DNA from: CAXXOK01 sp963675655
GTDB lineage: Bacteria; Bacillota; Clostridia; Christensenellales; Aristaeellaceae
Length of the DNA: 64,000 nt
Direction: 5' to 3'
Assembly: GCA_963675655.1 (NCBI GenBank)
Contig: OY776489.1
Span: forward strand, 1,612,001-1,676,000
Shown: one piece after another, positions 51,662-60,190 of the stretch
Position numbering within the stretch: the first letter of the stretch is position 1
How the letters are laid out: every line of letters begins with the position of its first letter
Program-made: the position numbers and the translations under genes
The notes under the pieces: model-generated
Told to the model about the DNA's origin: nothing
Databases searched by the model: none
The model's input: only the letters and a program-made list of their open reading frames with translations

Positions 51662-53011
51662 ATGGAGCAATCGCAATTACCGCAAACGGAAGATACCTTT
51701 GCCATTCGCGGAGTGATCGAAGGGTATTACGGAAAGCCGTGGACGTTCGGGCAGCGCTGCGAGCTGCTGACACGCCTGCATGTGCTGGGCATGAACAGCT
51801 ATTTTTACGCCGCCAAGTATGATGCATATCATCGCGAGCGCTGGGCCGAGCTGTACCAGCCGGAAGACTGCGACGAGCTGGAACGCCTGATTCGGCTGGC
51901 GCGCAGCGAGCAGATCGACTTTTGGTACTGCATCGCGCCGGGGCTAACGCTGCGCTATTCCAGCCCCGAGGATTTGGACCGGCTACTGGCGAAAACCGAG
52001 CAGATATACAACCTTGGTGTGCGGCACTTTGGCCTGTTTTTGGATGATATTCCCGCGCATCTGCAATACCCGGAGGATGAGCAGCATTACGGTACGCTGG
52101 TCAAGGCGCACATCAGTTTTATTGAGCGGTACGCATCCATCCTGAAAGCGCGGTTGCCGGAAAATGTGCAGCTTTGCGTATGCCCGTGGCAGTACTGCGG
52201 CACCGGCGAGGAGCCCTATATTACGGAACTGGGGAAAAACCTGCCTGCGGAAATCCGCCTTTTTTGGACGGGGCCTAAAGTATGCTCCGAAACGCTGGAT
52301 ACCCGGCAGGCCAAGCGCTTTATCAAGGCGACGGGGCACCGCCCCACCTACTGGGATAACTACCCCGTAAACGACGGCTGGATGTACCGGGAAATGCACC
52401 TGGGGCCGTTGATGGGGCGGGATGCGACACTGGGCATGTACTCCGGCGGCTATGTGGCCAACGGCATGGAAAGCTTTGAATGCACGAAAATTGTTTTGCA
52501 CACCATTGCCGATTATCTGCGTAATCCCGCGCAGTACGACCCCGAAGCATCGTGGCTTTCGGCGCTGCAAAGCGAATTGCAGGAGGAGGCTATGCCCTTT
52601 CGCCTGTTTGCTGATAATATGCGCCATTCCTGCGTGCAGGATTCCAACTCGTTCATCCTGCATGGGGTGATGTTTGAACTGCGCAAAACGCTGATGGTAC
52701 GCGGCAGCGAGGAAGCAGCCGAACTGCTGGCCAAATACGTTGCCAAGCTGGATATACTGGAAAACCGCATTGCCGGGGGCCGCGTGCCTGCGCTGCTGCT
52801 GACCGAGCTGGAGCCGTGGCTGCAAAAACACCGCATAATGCACCGTGTGCTGCACCTGACCACGCAATACCTGCTGCATCCATCGGCTACGCTGGCACGC
52901 TGGATATGGGACGAGCTGGACGCGATGAAGCAGATGACCGTAGACTATGGCGATAGCGCGCTGGAGCTTACAGTTGGGGAGATACTGCGGAAGATCCCCC
53001 CAAACGCCTGA
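51662..53011 (+). CDS. GH84-type beta-N-acetylglucosaminidase, cytoplasmic
   Basis: A 449-residue protein with the GH84 catalytic domain. 'FAIRGVIEGYYGKPWTFGQR' at the N-terminus and 'RHFGLFLDDIPAHL' with Asp128-Asp129 match the family, whose members cleave GlcNAc from glycans by substrate-assisted catalysis. 'LCVCPWQYCGTGEEPYI' and 'TYWDNYPVNDGWM' are also typical. There is no signal peptide, so it acts on imported substrates, unlike many secreted hyaluronidase-like members. AAGGAG lies 6 bases before the ATG. The 130 bases upstream hold no clear promoter. Confidence 0.88.
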   Translation: MEQSQLPQTEDTFAIRGVIEGYYGKPWTFGQRCELLTRLHVLGMNSYFYAAKYDAYHRERWAELYQPEDCDELERLIRLARSEQIDFWYCIAPGLTLRYSSPEDLDRLLAKTEQIYNLGVRHFGLFLDDIPAHLQYPEDEQHYGTLVKAHISFIERYASILKARLPENVQLCVCPWQYCGTGEEPYITELGKNLPAEIRLFWTGPKVCSETLDTRQAKRFIKATGHRPTYWDNYPVNDGWMYREMHLGPLMGRDATLGMYSGGYVANGMESFECTKIVLHTIADYLRNPAQYDPEASWLSALQSELQEEAMPFRLFADNMRHSCVQDSNSFILHGVMFELRKTLMVRGSEEAAELLAKYVAKLDILENRIAGGRVPALLLTELEPWLQKHRIMHRVLHLTTQYLLHPSATLARWIWDELDAMKQMTVDYGDSALELTVGEILRKIPPNA

Positions 53012-53361
53012 CGGTTTTTACGATCATCATTTCTGTATAGCGCAGGTGGCTGTGCCAGAAATGGGTGTTTTTCCGGCGACGCCGGGTGCAGGCTTTCAAC
53101 CGCCCGAAGTGTCTCCGGCCGCTCCTGTCCGGCAGAGCAGAAGCACCAGCGAAGCCTGCGGCATACACCGTGCCTGTGAGCCGCGTTTCAAGACGCATCG
53201 CATCGTTCATCCATAGTGTTATTTACCATGATCTTCGTAGACGGGCAATGCGCATGCACTATTACGGCAGACCCGGTTTGATTTGCTCCGCAATGGAAGG
53301 CGAATGCTATTCTCCTTCATCGGCGCTGCTGCTGGCCTGATGATGCTACTGTTATCGATGG

Positions 53362-53401
53362 AAAAAAGGCTCCCCTTGCAGCTGCAGGGAGAGCCGTTTT
53401 T
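53362..53401. terminator. Bidirectional terminator between GH84 and ABC-F genes
   Basis: GAAAAAAGGCTC-CCC ... GGG-GAGCC-GTTTTTC. The genes converge here. The preceding 350 bases (53012-53361) contain no recognisable gene or repeat. Confidence 0.78.
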
Positions 53402-53432
53402 CGTTTTTATAATGGCGGCGTAATCCAAAGCG

Positions 53433-54929
53433 TCAGCCTTGCGCCTGATCCAGATCAACGATGCGGGTGCACACCCGGGCGAGAAACGCGCGGTCGTGCT
53501 CCACCAGCAGCATGGCGGGCTGGAACTGCAAAATCAGGGTTTCCAGCTGTATACGGCTGAAAATATCGATGTAGTTCAGGGGTTCGTCCCATACGTACAG
53601 GTGCGCAGGCACGCATAGGCTGCGCGCCAGCAGCAGCTTCTTTTTTTGGCCTTCGCTGTACCCTTCGATGGTTTTATCAAACTGCTGGCGACCAAAATCC
53701 ATGTTGCGCAAAATGGCTTTAAACAGCGTTTCATCTACGCCGTTTTCGGCAATGAAATCCCGCAGGCTCCCATGCAGATCGCCTACGGACTGGGGCACGT
53801 AGCTGATGGTTAGCCCGCTTTGCACGGTTACCGCGCCGGTGAGCGCGCCGGATAACCCGCATATGGTTTTGAGAATACTGCTTTTCCCCGCGCCGTTGCG
53901 GCCGGTCAGCGCAATGCGCTCGCCGCGCTCCAGCGTGAAGGTAACGCCTTTGCACACGGTACGATCACCGTAGTGCACGTTGGCGTCTCGGATGTCGAGC
54001 AGCTGCTGTTTTGGCGCGGCAAGCGGCGATAGCTTCAGCGTGCCGACCGTTTCCACATCCTGCAGCAGCTCTTTTTTTTCTTCGGCAGCCTGCAAAAGCC
54101 GCTCCTGTGTGTGCAGCGAGCGCTTCATCATTGCGGCGGCGCGCGCGCCCACATAGCCGCGGTCTACAACGGCTGCTTCGCTGGGGGCAACGCCGTACTT
54201 GCCTTTTTCGCACTGACGGCTCCATTCTGCCTGCTTGCGGGCGCTCTGGGTCAGGCGGGTAATATCCTTTTTCAGTTGTTCGTTGCGGGCCTGTTCGCTC
54301 TCGTTTTTCCGCTCCCATTCGCGCGCCCACACGTCGAAATTACCCTGCTGCACGGTTACGCTGCTGCGGTTGAGCGCCAGCATATGATCGGTGCAGCGGT
54401 TGAGAAACGCCCGGTCGTGACTGACTAGCAAAAAGCCGCCGCGCCCGGCCAGATACTCCGCCGCCAGCTCGCGCCCCTGTAAATCCAGGTGGGTGGTCGG
54501 TTCATCGATCAGGGGATAGCTATCGTCGCGCGCAAACAGTGCGGCCAGCTGCGCCTTGGTCTGCTCGCCGCGGCTGAGGGTTTCATACGGCCGCCAGAGC
54601 ACATCCTCGGTTACGCCCAGCCGGTTTAGCTCCTGCGATAGCCGCCATGCGGGCACATCCGGCGCGCAATCCGCAAGGGCGTCTGTTGTCAGGTACTCCG
54701 GGTGGGGAACGGGGAAGGGGAATAAGGCCGGTTTGAGCGGCATATCCACGCCGCCGCGTGCGTGCAATTCACCCGCAAGCAGCCTGAGCAGCGTCGTTTT
54801 GCCGCGCCCATTGCGGCCAATCAGCCCCAGATGCCAGCGGGTATCCAGCCGGCAGGTGAAGTGGGTAAAAATGTCGTCGTAACTGCCATCGTAGGCAAAG
54901 GTGATATCCGTTAGTTGTATCATCGCCAT
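53433..54929 (-). CDS. ABC-F type ribosomal protection protein, Lsa/Vga-like
   Basis: A 498-residue ABC-F protein with two ATPase domains and no membrane part. N-terminal Walker A GRNGRGKT, signature 'LSRGEQTKAQLAALF', Walker B 'SYPLIDEPTTHLDLQGREL'; a charged interdomain linker (~residues 205-290) with 'WEREWK'-type features; C-terminal Walker A GRNGAGKS, signature YSEGQKKKLLLARS and 'HLYVWDEPLNYID'. The Lsa group pushes lincosamides, pleuromutilins and streptogramin A off the ribosome. Length matches Lsa proteins, but resistance is not proven. ATG 54929 has TTGGAG 8 bases upstream. The long leader with a tripeptide uORF suggests drug-inducible attenuation. Confidence 0.85.
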   Translation of the reverse strand: MAMIQLTDITFAYDGSYDDIFTHFTCRLDTRWHLGLIGRNGRGKTTLLRLLAGELHARGGVDMPLKPALFPFPVPHPEYLTTDALADCAPDVPAWRLSQELNRLGVTEDVLWRPYETLSRGEQTKAQLAALFARDDSYPLIDEPTTHLDLQGRELAAEYLAGRGGFLLVSHDRAFLNRCTDHMLALNRSSVTVQQGNFDVWAREWERKNESEQARNEQLKKDITRLTQSARKQAEWSRQCEKGKYGVAPSEAAVVDRGYVGARAAAMMKRSLHTQERLLQAAEEKKELLQDVETVGTLKLSPLAAPKQQLLDIRDANVHYGDRTVCKGVTFTLERGERIALTGRNGAGKSSILKTICGLSGALTGAVTVQSGLTISYVPQSVGDLHGSLRDFIAENGVDETLFKAILRNMDFGRQQFDKTIEGYSEGQKKKLLLARSLCVPAHLYVWDEPLNYIDIFSRIQLETLILQFQPAMLLVEHDRAFLARVCTRIVDLDQAQG

Positions 54930-54980
54930 GCTGTGTTCTCCAATCTTTCGGGAAAGGGGGACAGCCAAAAAGCGCAAACA

Positions 54981-55001
54981 AAAACAGAGCCTTCCGGCTG
55001 C
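54981..55001 (-). promoter_or_regulatory. Terminator-like hairpin in the ABC-F leader
   Basis: Minus strand: CAGCC-GGAA-GG(CT)CTG followed by TTTTTG, ending about 50 bases before the ABC-F start. Just upstream GGCAGAAT (minus strand of 55005-55012) can pair with ATTCTGCC (minus strand of 55077-55084), giving an alternative structure. Confidence 0.5.
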
Positions 55002-55083
55002 GCGATTCTGCCACGACAAGGCATGCCGTATTGCACAGGGCAAACGGGCCTTGCTCTCCCTTTATAAGGAATAAGCGGCAGAA

Positions 55084-55095
55084 TTATTTGCGCAT
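55084..55095 (-). CDS. Tripeptide upstream ORF in the ABC-F leader
   Basis: ATG CGC AAA TAA on the minus strand encodes Met-Arg-Lys. GGAG (minus strand of 55104-55107) lies 8 bases before the ATG, an ideal spacing. The last base overlaps the segment ATTCTGCC that pairs with GGCAGAAT further on, so a ribosome held at the uORF stop would mask that segment. Very short uORFs are documented in leaders of antibiotic-responsive ABC-F genes of Firmicutes; the function here is inferred. Confidence 0.5.
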   Translation of the reverse strand: MRK

Positions 55096-55134
55096 CTTTT
55101 CAGCTCCGTTTCATCATATTTCCAGTTCGGCATT

Positions 55135-55163
55135 ATGCTACCATACGGATTTGTGTTTGTCAA
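55135..55163 (-). promoter_or_regulatory. Promoter of the ABC-F gene
   Basis: Minus strand: TTGACA (55163-55158), 17-base spacer, TAGCAT (55140-55135). It predicts a leader of about 190-200 nt before the ABC-F start codon. Confidence 0.7.
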
Positions 55164-55197
55164 TCGCGCCGGGCGGGGATTTAACACCGGGCATACA

Positions 55198-56016
55198 TCA
55201 GCAATTGCCGGTGTATACATGCAGCAGGTGCTGCTTAGCAACTTCGCGCAGGCGGTAGATGGTTTCTACCGGGGTGGGCGGCTTATCCAGCAGGTGGTAG
55301 TGGGGGAAGAACCGGCTGATGTGCAGCGGCAGATCCGGCCGCAGGGAGGCCAGCCACTGCGCCTCCAAATCCATCTCTGTTTCGCTGTCGTTTAAATCGG
55401 GAATGATCAGCGTAGTCACTTCCACATGGCACTTCTCGGCGGACAGGCGAATGGCGGTTTTGACCGCTTCCAAATCGCCGCCGACAAAATCGTAAAACCG
55501 CTGGGTGAACCCCTTCAGATCGATGTTCATCGCGTCGATCAGCGGCAGAATTTTCAGCAGCGGCGCTTCGCAAATCATCCCGTTGGTCACCAGCACATTG
55601 TACAGCCCTGCATCGTGCGCCAGCTTTGCGCAGTCGCGCACAAACTCGTACCCGATAAGCGGCTCGTTATAGGTGTACGCGATGCCGATGTTGCCGTGCG
55701 CTTTAAGCGAGACGGCCTTGTCCACAAGCTCCTGCGGCGTTACAGCCGTCGTGTGGATGGATGCGCCCGCCATGCTGATGTCGCTGTTCTGGCAGAAGGG
55801 GCAGCGCAGATTGCACCCGAAACTGCCCACCGACAGGATGCTGGTGCCGGGATGGAAGCGCATGAGCGGCTTTTTTTCAATTGGGTCCAGCGCCAGTGCG
55901 GTCAGCCTGCCGTAATTGATGCAGGTGATTACACCGTCTACGTTGGCACGCGCGCGGCAGCGGCCGGTTTGCCCCGGCGCAAGGTTGCAGTGATGCGGGC
56001 ATAAATTACAAATCAA
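55198..56016 (-). CDS. amrS: AmmeMemoRadiSam system radical SAM enzyme AmrS
   Basis: A 272-residue radical SAM enzyme. An N-terminal cysteine-rich segment ('CNLCPHHCNLAPGQTGRC') precedes the cluster-binding motif Cys68-x3-Cys72-x2-Cys75 (GCNLRCPFC). 'IGIAYTYNEPLIGYEFVRDC' and 'NIDLKGFTQRFYDFVGGD' are typical of AmrS. The AmmeMemoRadiSam triad links AMMECR1, Memo and this enzyme and has an unclear function. The start overlaps the upstream fused gene by 4 bases (ATGA). The ABC-F gene downstream has its own promoter. Confidence 0.92.
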   Translation of the reverse strand: MICNLCPHHCNLAPGQTGRCRARANVDGVITCINYGRLTALALDPIEKKPLMRFHPGTSILSVGSFGCNLRCPFCQNSDISMAGASIHTTAVTPQELVDKAVSLKAHGNIGIAYTYNEPLIGYEFVRDCAKLAHDAGLYNVLVTNGMICEAPLLKILPLIDAMNIDLKGFTQRFYDFVGGDLEAVKTAIRLSAEKCHVEVTTLIIPDLNDSETEMDLEAQWLASLRPDLPLHISRFFPHYHLLDKPPTPVETIYRLREVAKQHLLHVYTGNC

Positions 56017-57398
56017 TGGTGCCTCACCACCTCAAAACGGGACAGCTGCACCGTTTCGTCCGCGAGGATGCCGGCTTTCTGCTTGGCGATGCCAATTTGC
56101 TTATCTACCGTATCCACGCCTTCCAGATCGGGCAGAAGCAACCCCCGCCGGTAACCGCTTTGCACGATTACGCCGTAGCGCTTGGGGTCCAGCGCGGCTT
56201 TGGAAGCCACCGGTTCGGCCTGCCCCAGCACATCCACGCTGTATACCAGCTCTTTCAGCTCGTCTACCGTTACGGGGTCAAAACGCGGGTCTCGTGTACC
56301 GGCGGAAACGGCGTTTTGCAGTATTTCGGCGGCCAGCGAGGGCGCGGTCGGCTCGGTGGTGCCAATGCAGCCGCGCAATTGCCCGTCCTTTTTCAACGTT
56401 ACAAACGCTCCGGCGCGTGCCTGCGCCAGCTCCGGGGGCAGCTCTTTTGGCAGGGCAGCGCGTTTGCCGGTGCGCACGTAGGTTTCCAGGCTTAACCGGG
56501 CGAGCTGCACGTATGCATCCTCATCGTGCTGTATGTGGTGCAGGGCTTCCCGCCGGGCGCGCTGGTACTGATCGCCAAAGTCGCGAGCCGGGTCGTCCCC
56601 GGTGACTTCAAAGGCGGCAACGCCGTACCCCACGCCAAACGGCCCCTCGTACGAAAGCAGCTCGTGTGTAACGGCTTTGCGATCGAGCGTGCCCGCCATA
56701 ATCTGGAACGAGCGCCAGCCGCATTCGGCGGCGGACTCGGCTACGGCGGTCGGAATGGACAATAGCGCGCCAAAATCGCCTGCAGCAAAGGCGGCGGTAA
56801 GCGCCTTGTCAAACACCGGGCCTTCTTCGGCATAGCCGTAAGGCCCGTCTGCCTTGAGCTTGTGGGATAGATCGCCGCTGGCGATGAACACGGCTCTACG
56901 GCCGAGGATATCCGCCGCCTCGGCAATGCACCGGCCGAAGCGGTAGTGCATCAGCGGACTCAAGCCGCTCAGTCCGATGCGGATGATGGGGCAGGCGTAC
57001 TTTTCGTTTTTAAGAAACAGCAGGGGAATCAGCGTAGCGTGATCCAGCGACGGGTCCCGCTCGCCCAGAGGGCCTGCGGGAATGTCGTTTTCCATGGCCA
57101 GATTTTCAATAGCGGTGCACAGCTCCGTATCGTACGTAACGGTGAGGGCGGTATTCTCCCCGCGGAAGCGCGATAGGTCGCCCGATGCTTCCTTGCCGGG
57201 GGAAATGTGGAAATAATCCGCATACATAACGCAGTGCGGGCTGGTGACGATGAGCACATCCGGCTCATGGGCGGCGGTGCGGCGCATCACCTCGGCATAG
57301 GCCTCGGCGGTCATGGCGATTTTCTTTTCTTCTCCGCGGCCAACCTGCGGAATAATGATGGGCGGGTGGGGCACGGCATATGCGGCGATGATCGGCAT
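56013..57398 (-). CDS. AmmeMemoRadiSam fusion protein (AmrB-AmrA)
   Basis: A 461-residue fusion. Residues ~1-265 are a Memo-like AmrB domain ('AAYAVPHPPIIIPQVGRGEE', 'DVLIVTSPHCVMYADYFHIS', 'GDLSHKL'), related to extradiol dioxygenases of the LigB type with conserved histidines. Residues ~290-461 are an AMMECR1 (AmrA) domain ('GAFVTLKKDGQLRGCIGTTE', 'AVSAGTRDPRFDPVTVDELK'). The joined domain order Memo-AMMECR1 appears in many Clostridia. It is the first gene of an operon with AmrS. The ribosome binding site is weak (AAAGAAG). Confidence 0.92.
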   Translation of the reverse strand: MPIIAAYAVPHPPIIIPQVGRGEEKKIAMTAEAYAEVMRRTAAHEPDVLIVTSPHCVMYADYFHISPGKEASGDLSRFRGENTALTVTYDTELCTAIENLAMENDIPAGPLGERDPSLDHATLIPLLFLKNEKYACPIIRIGLSGLSPLMHYRFGRCIAEAADILGRRAVFIASGDLSHKLKADGPYGYAEEGPVFDKALTAAFAAGDFGALLSIPTAVAESAAECGWRSFQIMAGTLDRKAVTHELLSYEGPFGVGYGVAAFEVTGDDPARDFGDQYQRARREALHHIQHDEDAYVQLARLSLETYVRTGKRAALPKELPPELAQARAGAFVTLKKDGQLRGCIGTTEPTAPSLAAEILQNAVSAGTRDPRFDPVTVDELKELVYSVDVLGQAEPVASKAALDPKRYGVIVQSGYRRGLLLPDLEGVDTVDKQIGIAKQKAGILADETVQLSRFEVVRHH

Positions 57399-57559
57399 AG
57401 AATCAGCTTCTTTCTGCTGCCGTAGGGAAGGAAGGGTCGAACATACAAAGCCGTATACGGGTTGCGGCTAAACGGGCGGTAGGAAGCGGATGGGATGCAA
57501 GTATATGGGCTGGCGCGCCTGTTGTCGCAGGAGGAGTGATATAACTACTTTGTTTTTCT

Positions 57560-57565
57560 ATTATA
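57560..57565 (-). promoter_or_regulatory. Extended -10 promoter candidate for the AmmeMemo genes
   Basis: Minus strand: TGTGGTATAAT, an extended -10 without a clear -35, about 165 bases before the start codon. The remaining part of the 437-base gap 57399-57835 shows no gene; the plus-strand frames there lack coding features. Confidence 0.4.
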
Positions 57566-57789
57566 CCACAATCATGTGAATTGCGATGGCAATGAATGGG
57601 AAGTTTGCAGGGTTTACGGTAAAAACAGGGTTAAATGTAACCGTCGGGAAGTGCAGACAATGGAATGGGAGTGCCGGTGCGGTATTTGGCTGGAGAGCGG
57701 GAAGCGCATGGGCGCGGACTGTTTATCAGGCAAAGCCATTATTTTCCGGTTGGATTTCACGTTGTTTTACGGCTTACAGGCTGTTTTTA

Positions 57790-57798
57790 TGCTATAAT
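57790..57798 (+). promoter_or_regulatory. Extended -10 promoter of the second acetyltransferase
   Basis: TGCTATAAT (extended -10) 38 bases before the start codon; the -35 region is poor. Confidence 0.55.
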
Positions 57799-57835
57799 CG
57801 ATGGACAAAGGTTGTACGCAAGGAGAAACGCAGCA

Positions 57836-58288
57836 ATGGATATTGTCTTTACGGATGGTACCGATCCGCGGTTTGTAGAAATTTGCAACGAGCTGGACGA
57901 TTATTTGAATCTGCTGGCGGGCGGAGAAGAAAACCGCAAGCAATATGTGCAGTATAATACGCTGGAGCATGTGCACGATGTGGTGTTGATTGTGGAAAAC
58001 GGCGTGGCGGCGGCTTGCGGCGGGTTTCGTGATTATCTGCCGGGAACGGCGGAAATGAAGCGCGTGTTTACCCGGCCGCCATACCGGCGGCACGGCTATG
58101 CCAAAACTGTGATTGCGCATTTGGAACAGCGCGCCAAAGCCAAAGGCTACGGCAAGGTGGTTTTGGAAACGGGCGCCCATATGCAAAGCGCTATTGCGAT
58201 GTATCAAAGCCAGGGCTACCGCATCATCCCCAACTACGGGCAGTATGTAGGTATGGCTGAATCCGTATGCCTGGAAAAACAAATATAA
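57836..58288 (+). CDS. GNAT-family N-acetyltransferase
   Basis: A 150-residue GNAT protein. 'VHDVVLIVENGVAAACGGFR' forms the central strands and 'MKRVFTRPPYRRHGYAKTVI' holds the acetyl-CoA loop (R-R-H-G-Y-A). The end 'SAIAMYQSQGYRIIPNYGQY' matches the C-terminal part of the fold. Substrate unknown. AAGGAG lies 10 bases before ATG 57836. Confidence 0.88.
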   Translation: MDIVFTDGTDPRFVEICNELDDYLNLLAGGEENRKQYVQYNTLEHVHDVVLIVENGVAAACGGFRDYLPGTAEMKRVFTRPPYRRHGYAKTVIAHLEQRAKAKGYGKVVLETGAHMQSAIAMYQSQGYRIIPNYGQYVGMAESVCLEKQI

Positions 58289-58466
58289 GCCGGGCGGTTG
58301 TTGCGTGCCTGCCGGATGGACGAGGCACGCCCTGCCCATATAAACCAATAACGGGAGAAAGCAAAAGGCTGCGCAGACAGGCGTGCTGCTTTTAAAGTGT
58401 GAGTGGTTACCACGAGTGGGCAGAGGTAAGCTGCTGTTAATATAAACAGAAAGGTAAGATGCGAAT

Positions 58467-60020
58467 ATGCAACGTTTATTGAGCATTATAAAATGGACAG
58501 CCGTTGTTCTTTTTGCGCTCATCATTGCGTTTCTTGCAATTCACAGCCTGTTTTTCACCTCCGAAATGAAGAGCACCGAAACCATCCGGAATCTGGCGGA
58601 TCAACCGCTGGTGCATCTGGCTACGATCGGGCTTATAGTCACCGCTGCGGTAGTATGGTTGCGCCGCGGTGACAGGTTGACGGAAAAAACCGAATCCCGC
58701 CTGAATTTGCTGGTAATGTTTCTGCTGCTGGCAGGGTCTTCTTTTTGCGTGTTGGTTTCCAAATCCATCCCCATTTTCGATCAGCATTTGTGCATATCCG
58801 CCGCCAATGCACTGGCGAGGGGGGATTATTCCCAAAGCCTGCAATACTATTATTTGAATTATTTCCCGTTCCAATTGCCGCTTATACTGTTTCTTTCGCT
58901 GCTTTCGCTGCTGGGCGGTGCGCAGAATGTAATGGTTTTCCAGTTTGCCAATGTGGCGGCTAATTTGGTTAGCGTATGGGCGCTGGGCGAATGCGGCGTT
59001 TTGATTTTCCATGACCGGAAAATGCGGTTATATGTACGGGTAAGCGCACTGTTGTTCCTGCCGCTTTCGCTGTATGTACCGTTCGTATACGGCAACCTGT
59101 TCGGGCTGTGCTTTATGCTGCTGGGGGCCAGAGCGCTGCTGCTGTACATGGAAAAACCCAAAGCACGGCACTTGGCGGCAGTGGTTGTTTTTTTTGCGCT
59201 GGCCTGCCTGATGAAGAAGAATTATATAATCGCGTCCTGCGCGGCACTGCTTCTGCTGCTATGGCATGCAGTGGAGCATAAGCGCCTGGCTTCGGCACTA
59301 GCTGCATTGTTGGTGGCGGTAACCGGCTATTTTGGCGGCAGCGCTGTACAGGCGGTAACCAGCGCGGTGACGGGAATACAATTGGCAGAAGGCTTTCCCA
59401 TGAGTTCGTGGGTGATGCTGGGATTGCAGGAAGAAGAGGGGCACGAACCCGGATGGTATAACGAAAACGGATATGCGTATTACTGCGCGTCCGGGCTGGA
59501 TACCCAAGTGACCCGTGAACGCGCATTGCAAAGCATCCGGGAGCGGCTTGCCATTTTTAGGGAAGACCCCGCCTATGCCGCATCGTTTTTATACCGTAAA
59601 ACCATCTCCCAGTGGGAAGAACCCAGCTTCCAATCCCTTTGGGTCAATGAAATGGCGCGAAACCCGCAGCGCGGATGGTTTGCGCTCAGCCTGTATGAGC
59701 GGGGTAAAATCGGGAACGCCGCACTCTGGTGGATGAACCAGTACCATAGCATCGTGCTGATGGGCACACTGCTATGGGTGCTGCTGTGTATGAAAAAGCA
59801 CACTTTTGTTTCGTTGTTCTTTACGCTGTACTTTATTGGTGGTTTTCTATTCCACCTCGTATGGGAGGCGAAGGGACAGTATACATTGTTCTACTTTTTC
59901 GGCCTGCTTCCGTATGCCGTAACCGGATATTTGGCGCTGGCGCGCCGCGTAAACGGCGCGCTGAACCGTGTTTGGCGAAAGCGCCGCCTGCATTCACTAC
60001 CGCCGCAGGCGAATGTGTAA
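58467..60020 (+). CDS. Polytopic membrane protein, GT-C glycosyltransferase-like
   Basis: A 517-residue protein with about 10-11 hydrophobic helices and a soluble C-proximal segment ('EDPAYAASFLYRKTISQWEE'). The overall shape (N-terminal helix, an acidic loop 'SIPIFDQHLCISAANALARG' after the third helix, many helices) resembles GT-C mannosyl/arabinosyl transferases that use lipid-linked sugars, but the key motif is not clear enough to name the reaction. A terminator follows at 60040. It could take part in envelope glycosylation. Confidence 0.65.
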   Translation: MQRLLSIIKWTAVVLFALIIAFLAIHSLFFTSEMKSTETIRNLADQPLVHLATIGLIVTAAVVWLRRGDRLTEKTESRLNLLVMFLLLAGSSFCVLVSKSIPIFDQHLCISAANALARGDYSQSLQYYYLNYFPFQLPLILFLSLLSLLGGAQNVMVFQFANVAANLVSVWALGECGVLIFHDRKMRLYVRVSALLFLPLSLYVPFVYGNLFGLCFMLLGARALLLYMEKPKARHLAAVVVFFALACLMKKNYIIASCAALLLLLWHAVEHKRLASALAALLVAVTGYFGGSAVQAVTSAVTGIQLAEGFPMSSWVMLGLQEEEGHEPGWYNENGYAYYCASGLDTQVTRERALQSIRERLAIFREDPAYAASFLYRKTISQWEEPSFQSLWVNEMARNPQRGWFALSLYERGKIGNAALWWMNQYHSIVLMGTLLWVLLCMKKHTFVSLFFTLYFIGGFLFHLVWEAKGQYTLFYFFGLLPYAVTGYLALARRVNGALNRVWRKRRLHSLPPQANV

Positions 60021-60039
60021 CCCCTGACCATACTCGCAT

Positions 60040-60069
60040 AAGCCGCCTGTTGCTTTCAGCAGGCGGCTT
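60040..60069. terminator. Hairpin terminator
   Basis: AAGCCGCCTG pairs perfectly with CAGGCGGCTT around a 10-nt loop; a weak T-tract follows. Confidence 0.65.
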
Positions 60070-60190
60070 GTCTATTGTGCCGGACGCTTGCGCAAGCACG
60101 GAGAATATTATGGAGAATGGATTGCTTTGCGCATGGTAAATCCCTTACAATAGAAGAAGAGGGAGATGCTGGAATAGCGGAGGCGAAAAA

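Noticed and set aside
57586..57957. Plus-strand frames before the acetyltransferase at 57836
   Set aside because: They run through the extended -10 promoter and overlap the real gene in another frame, with no conserved sequence.
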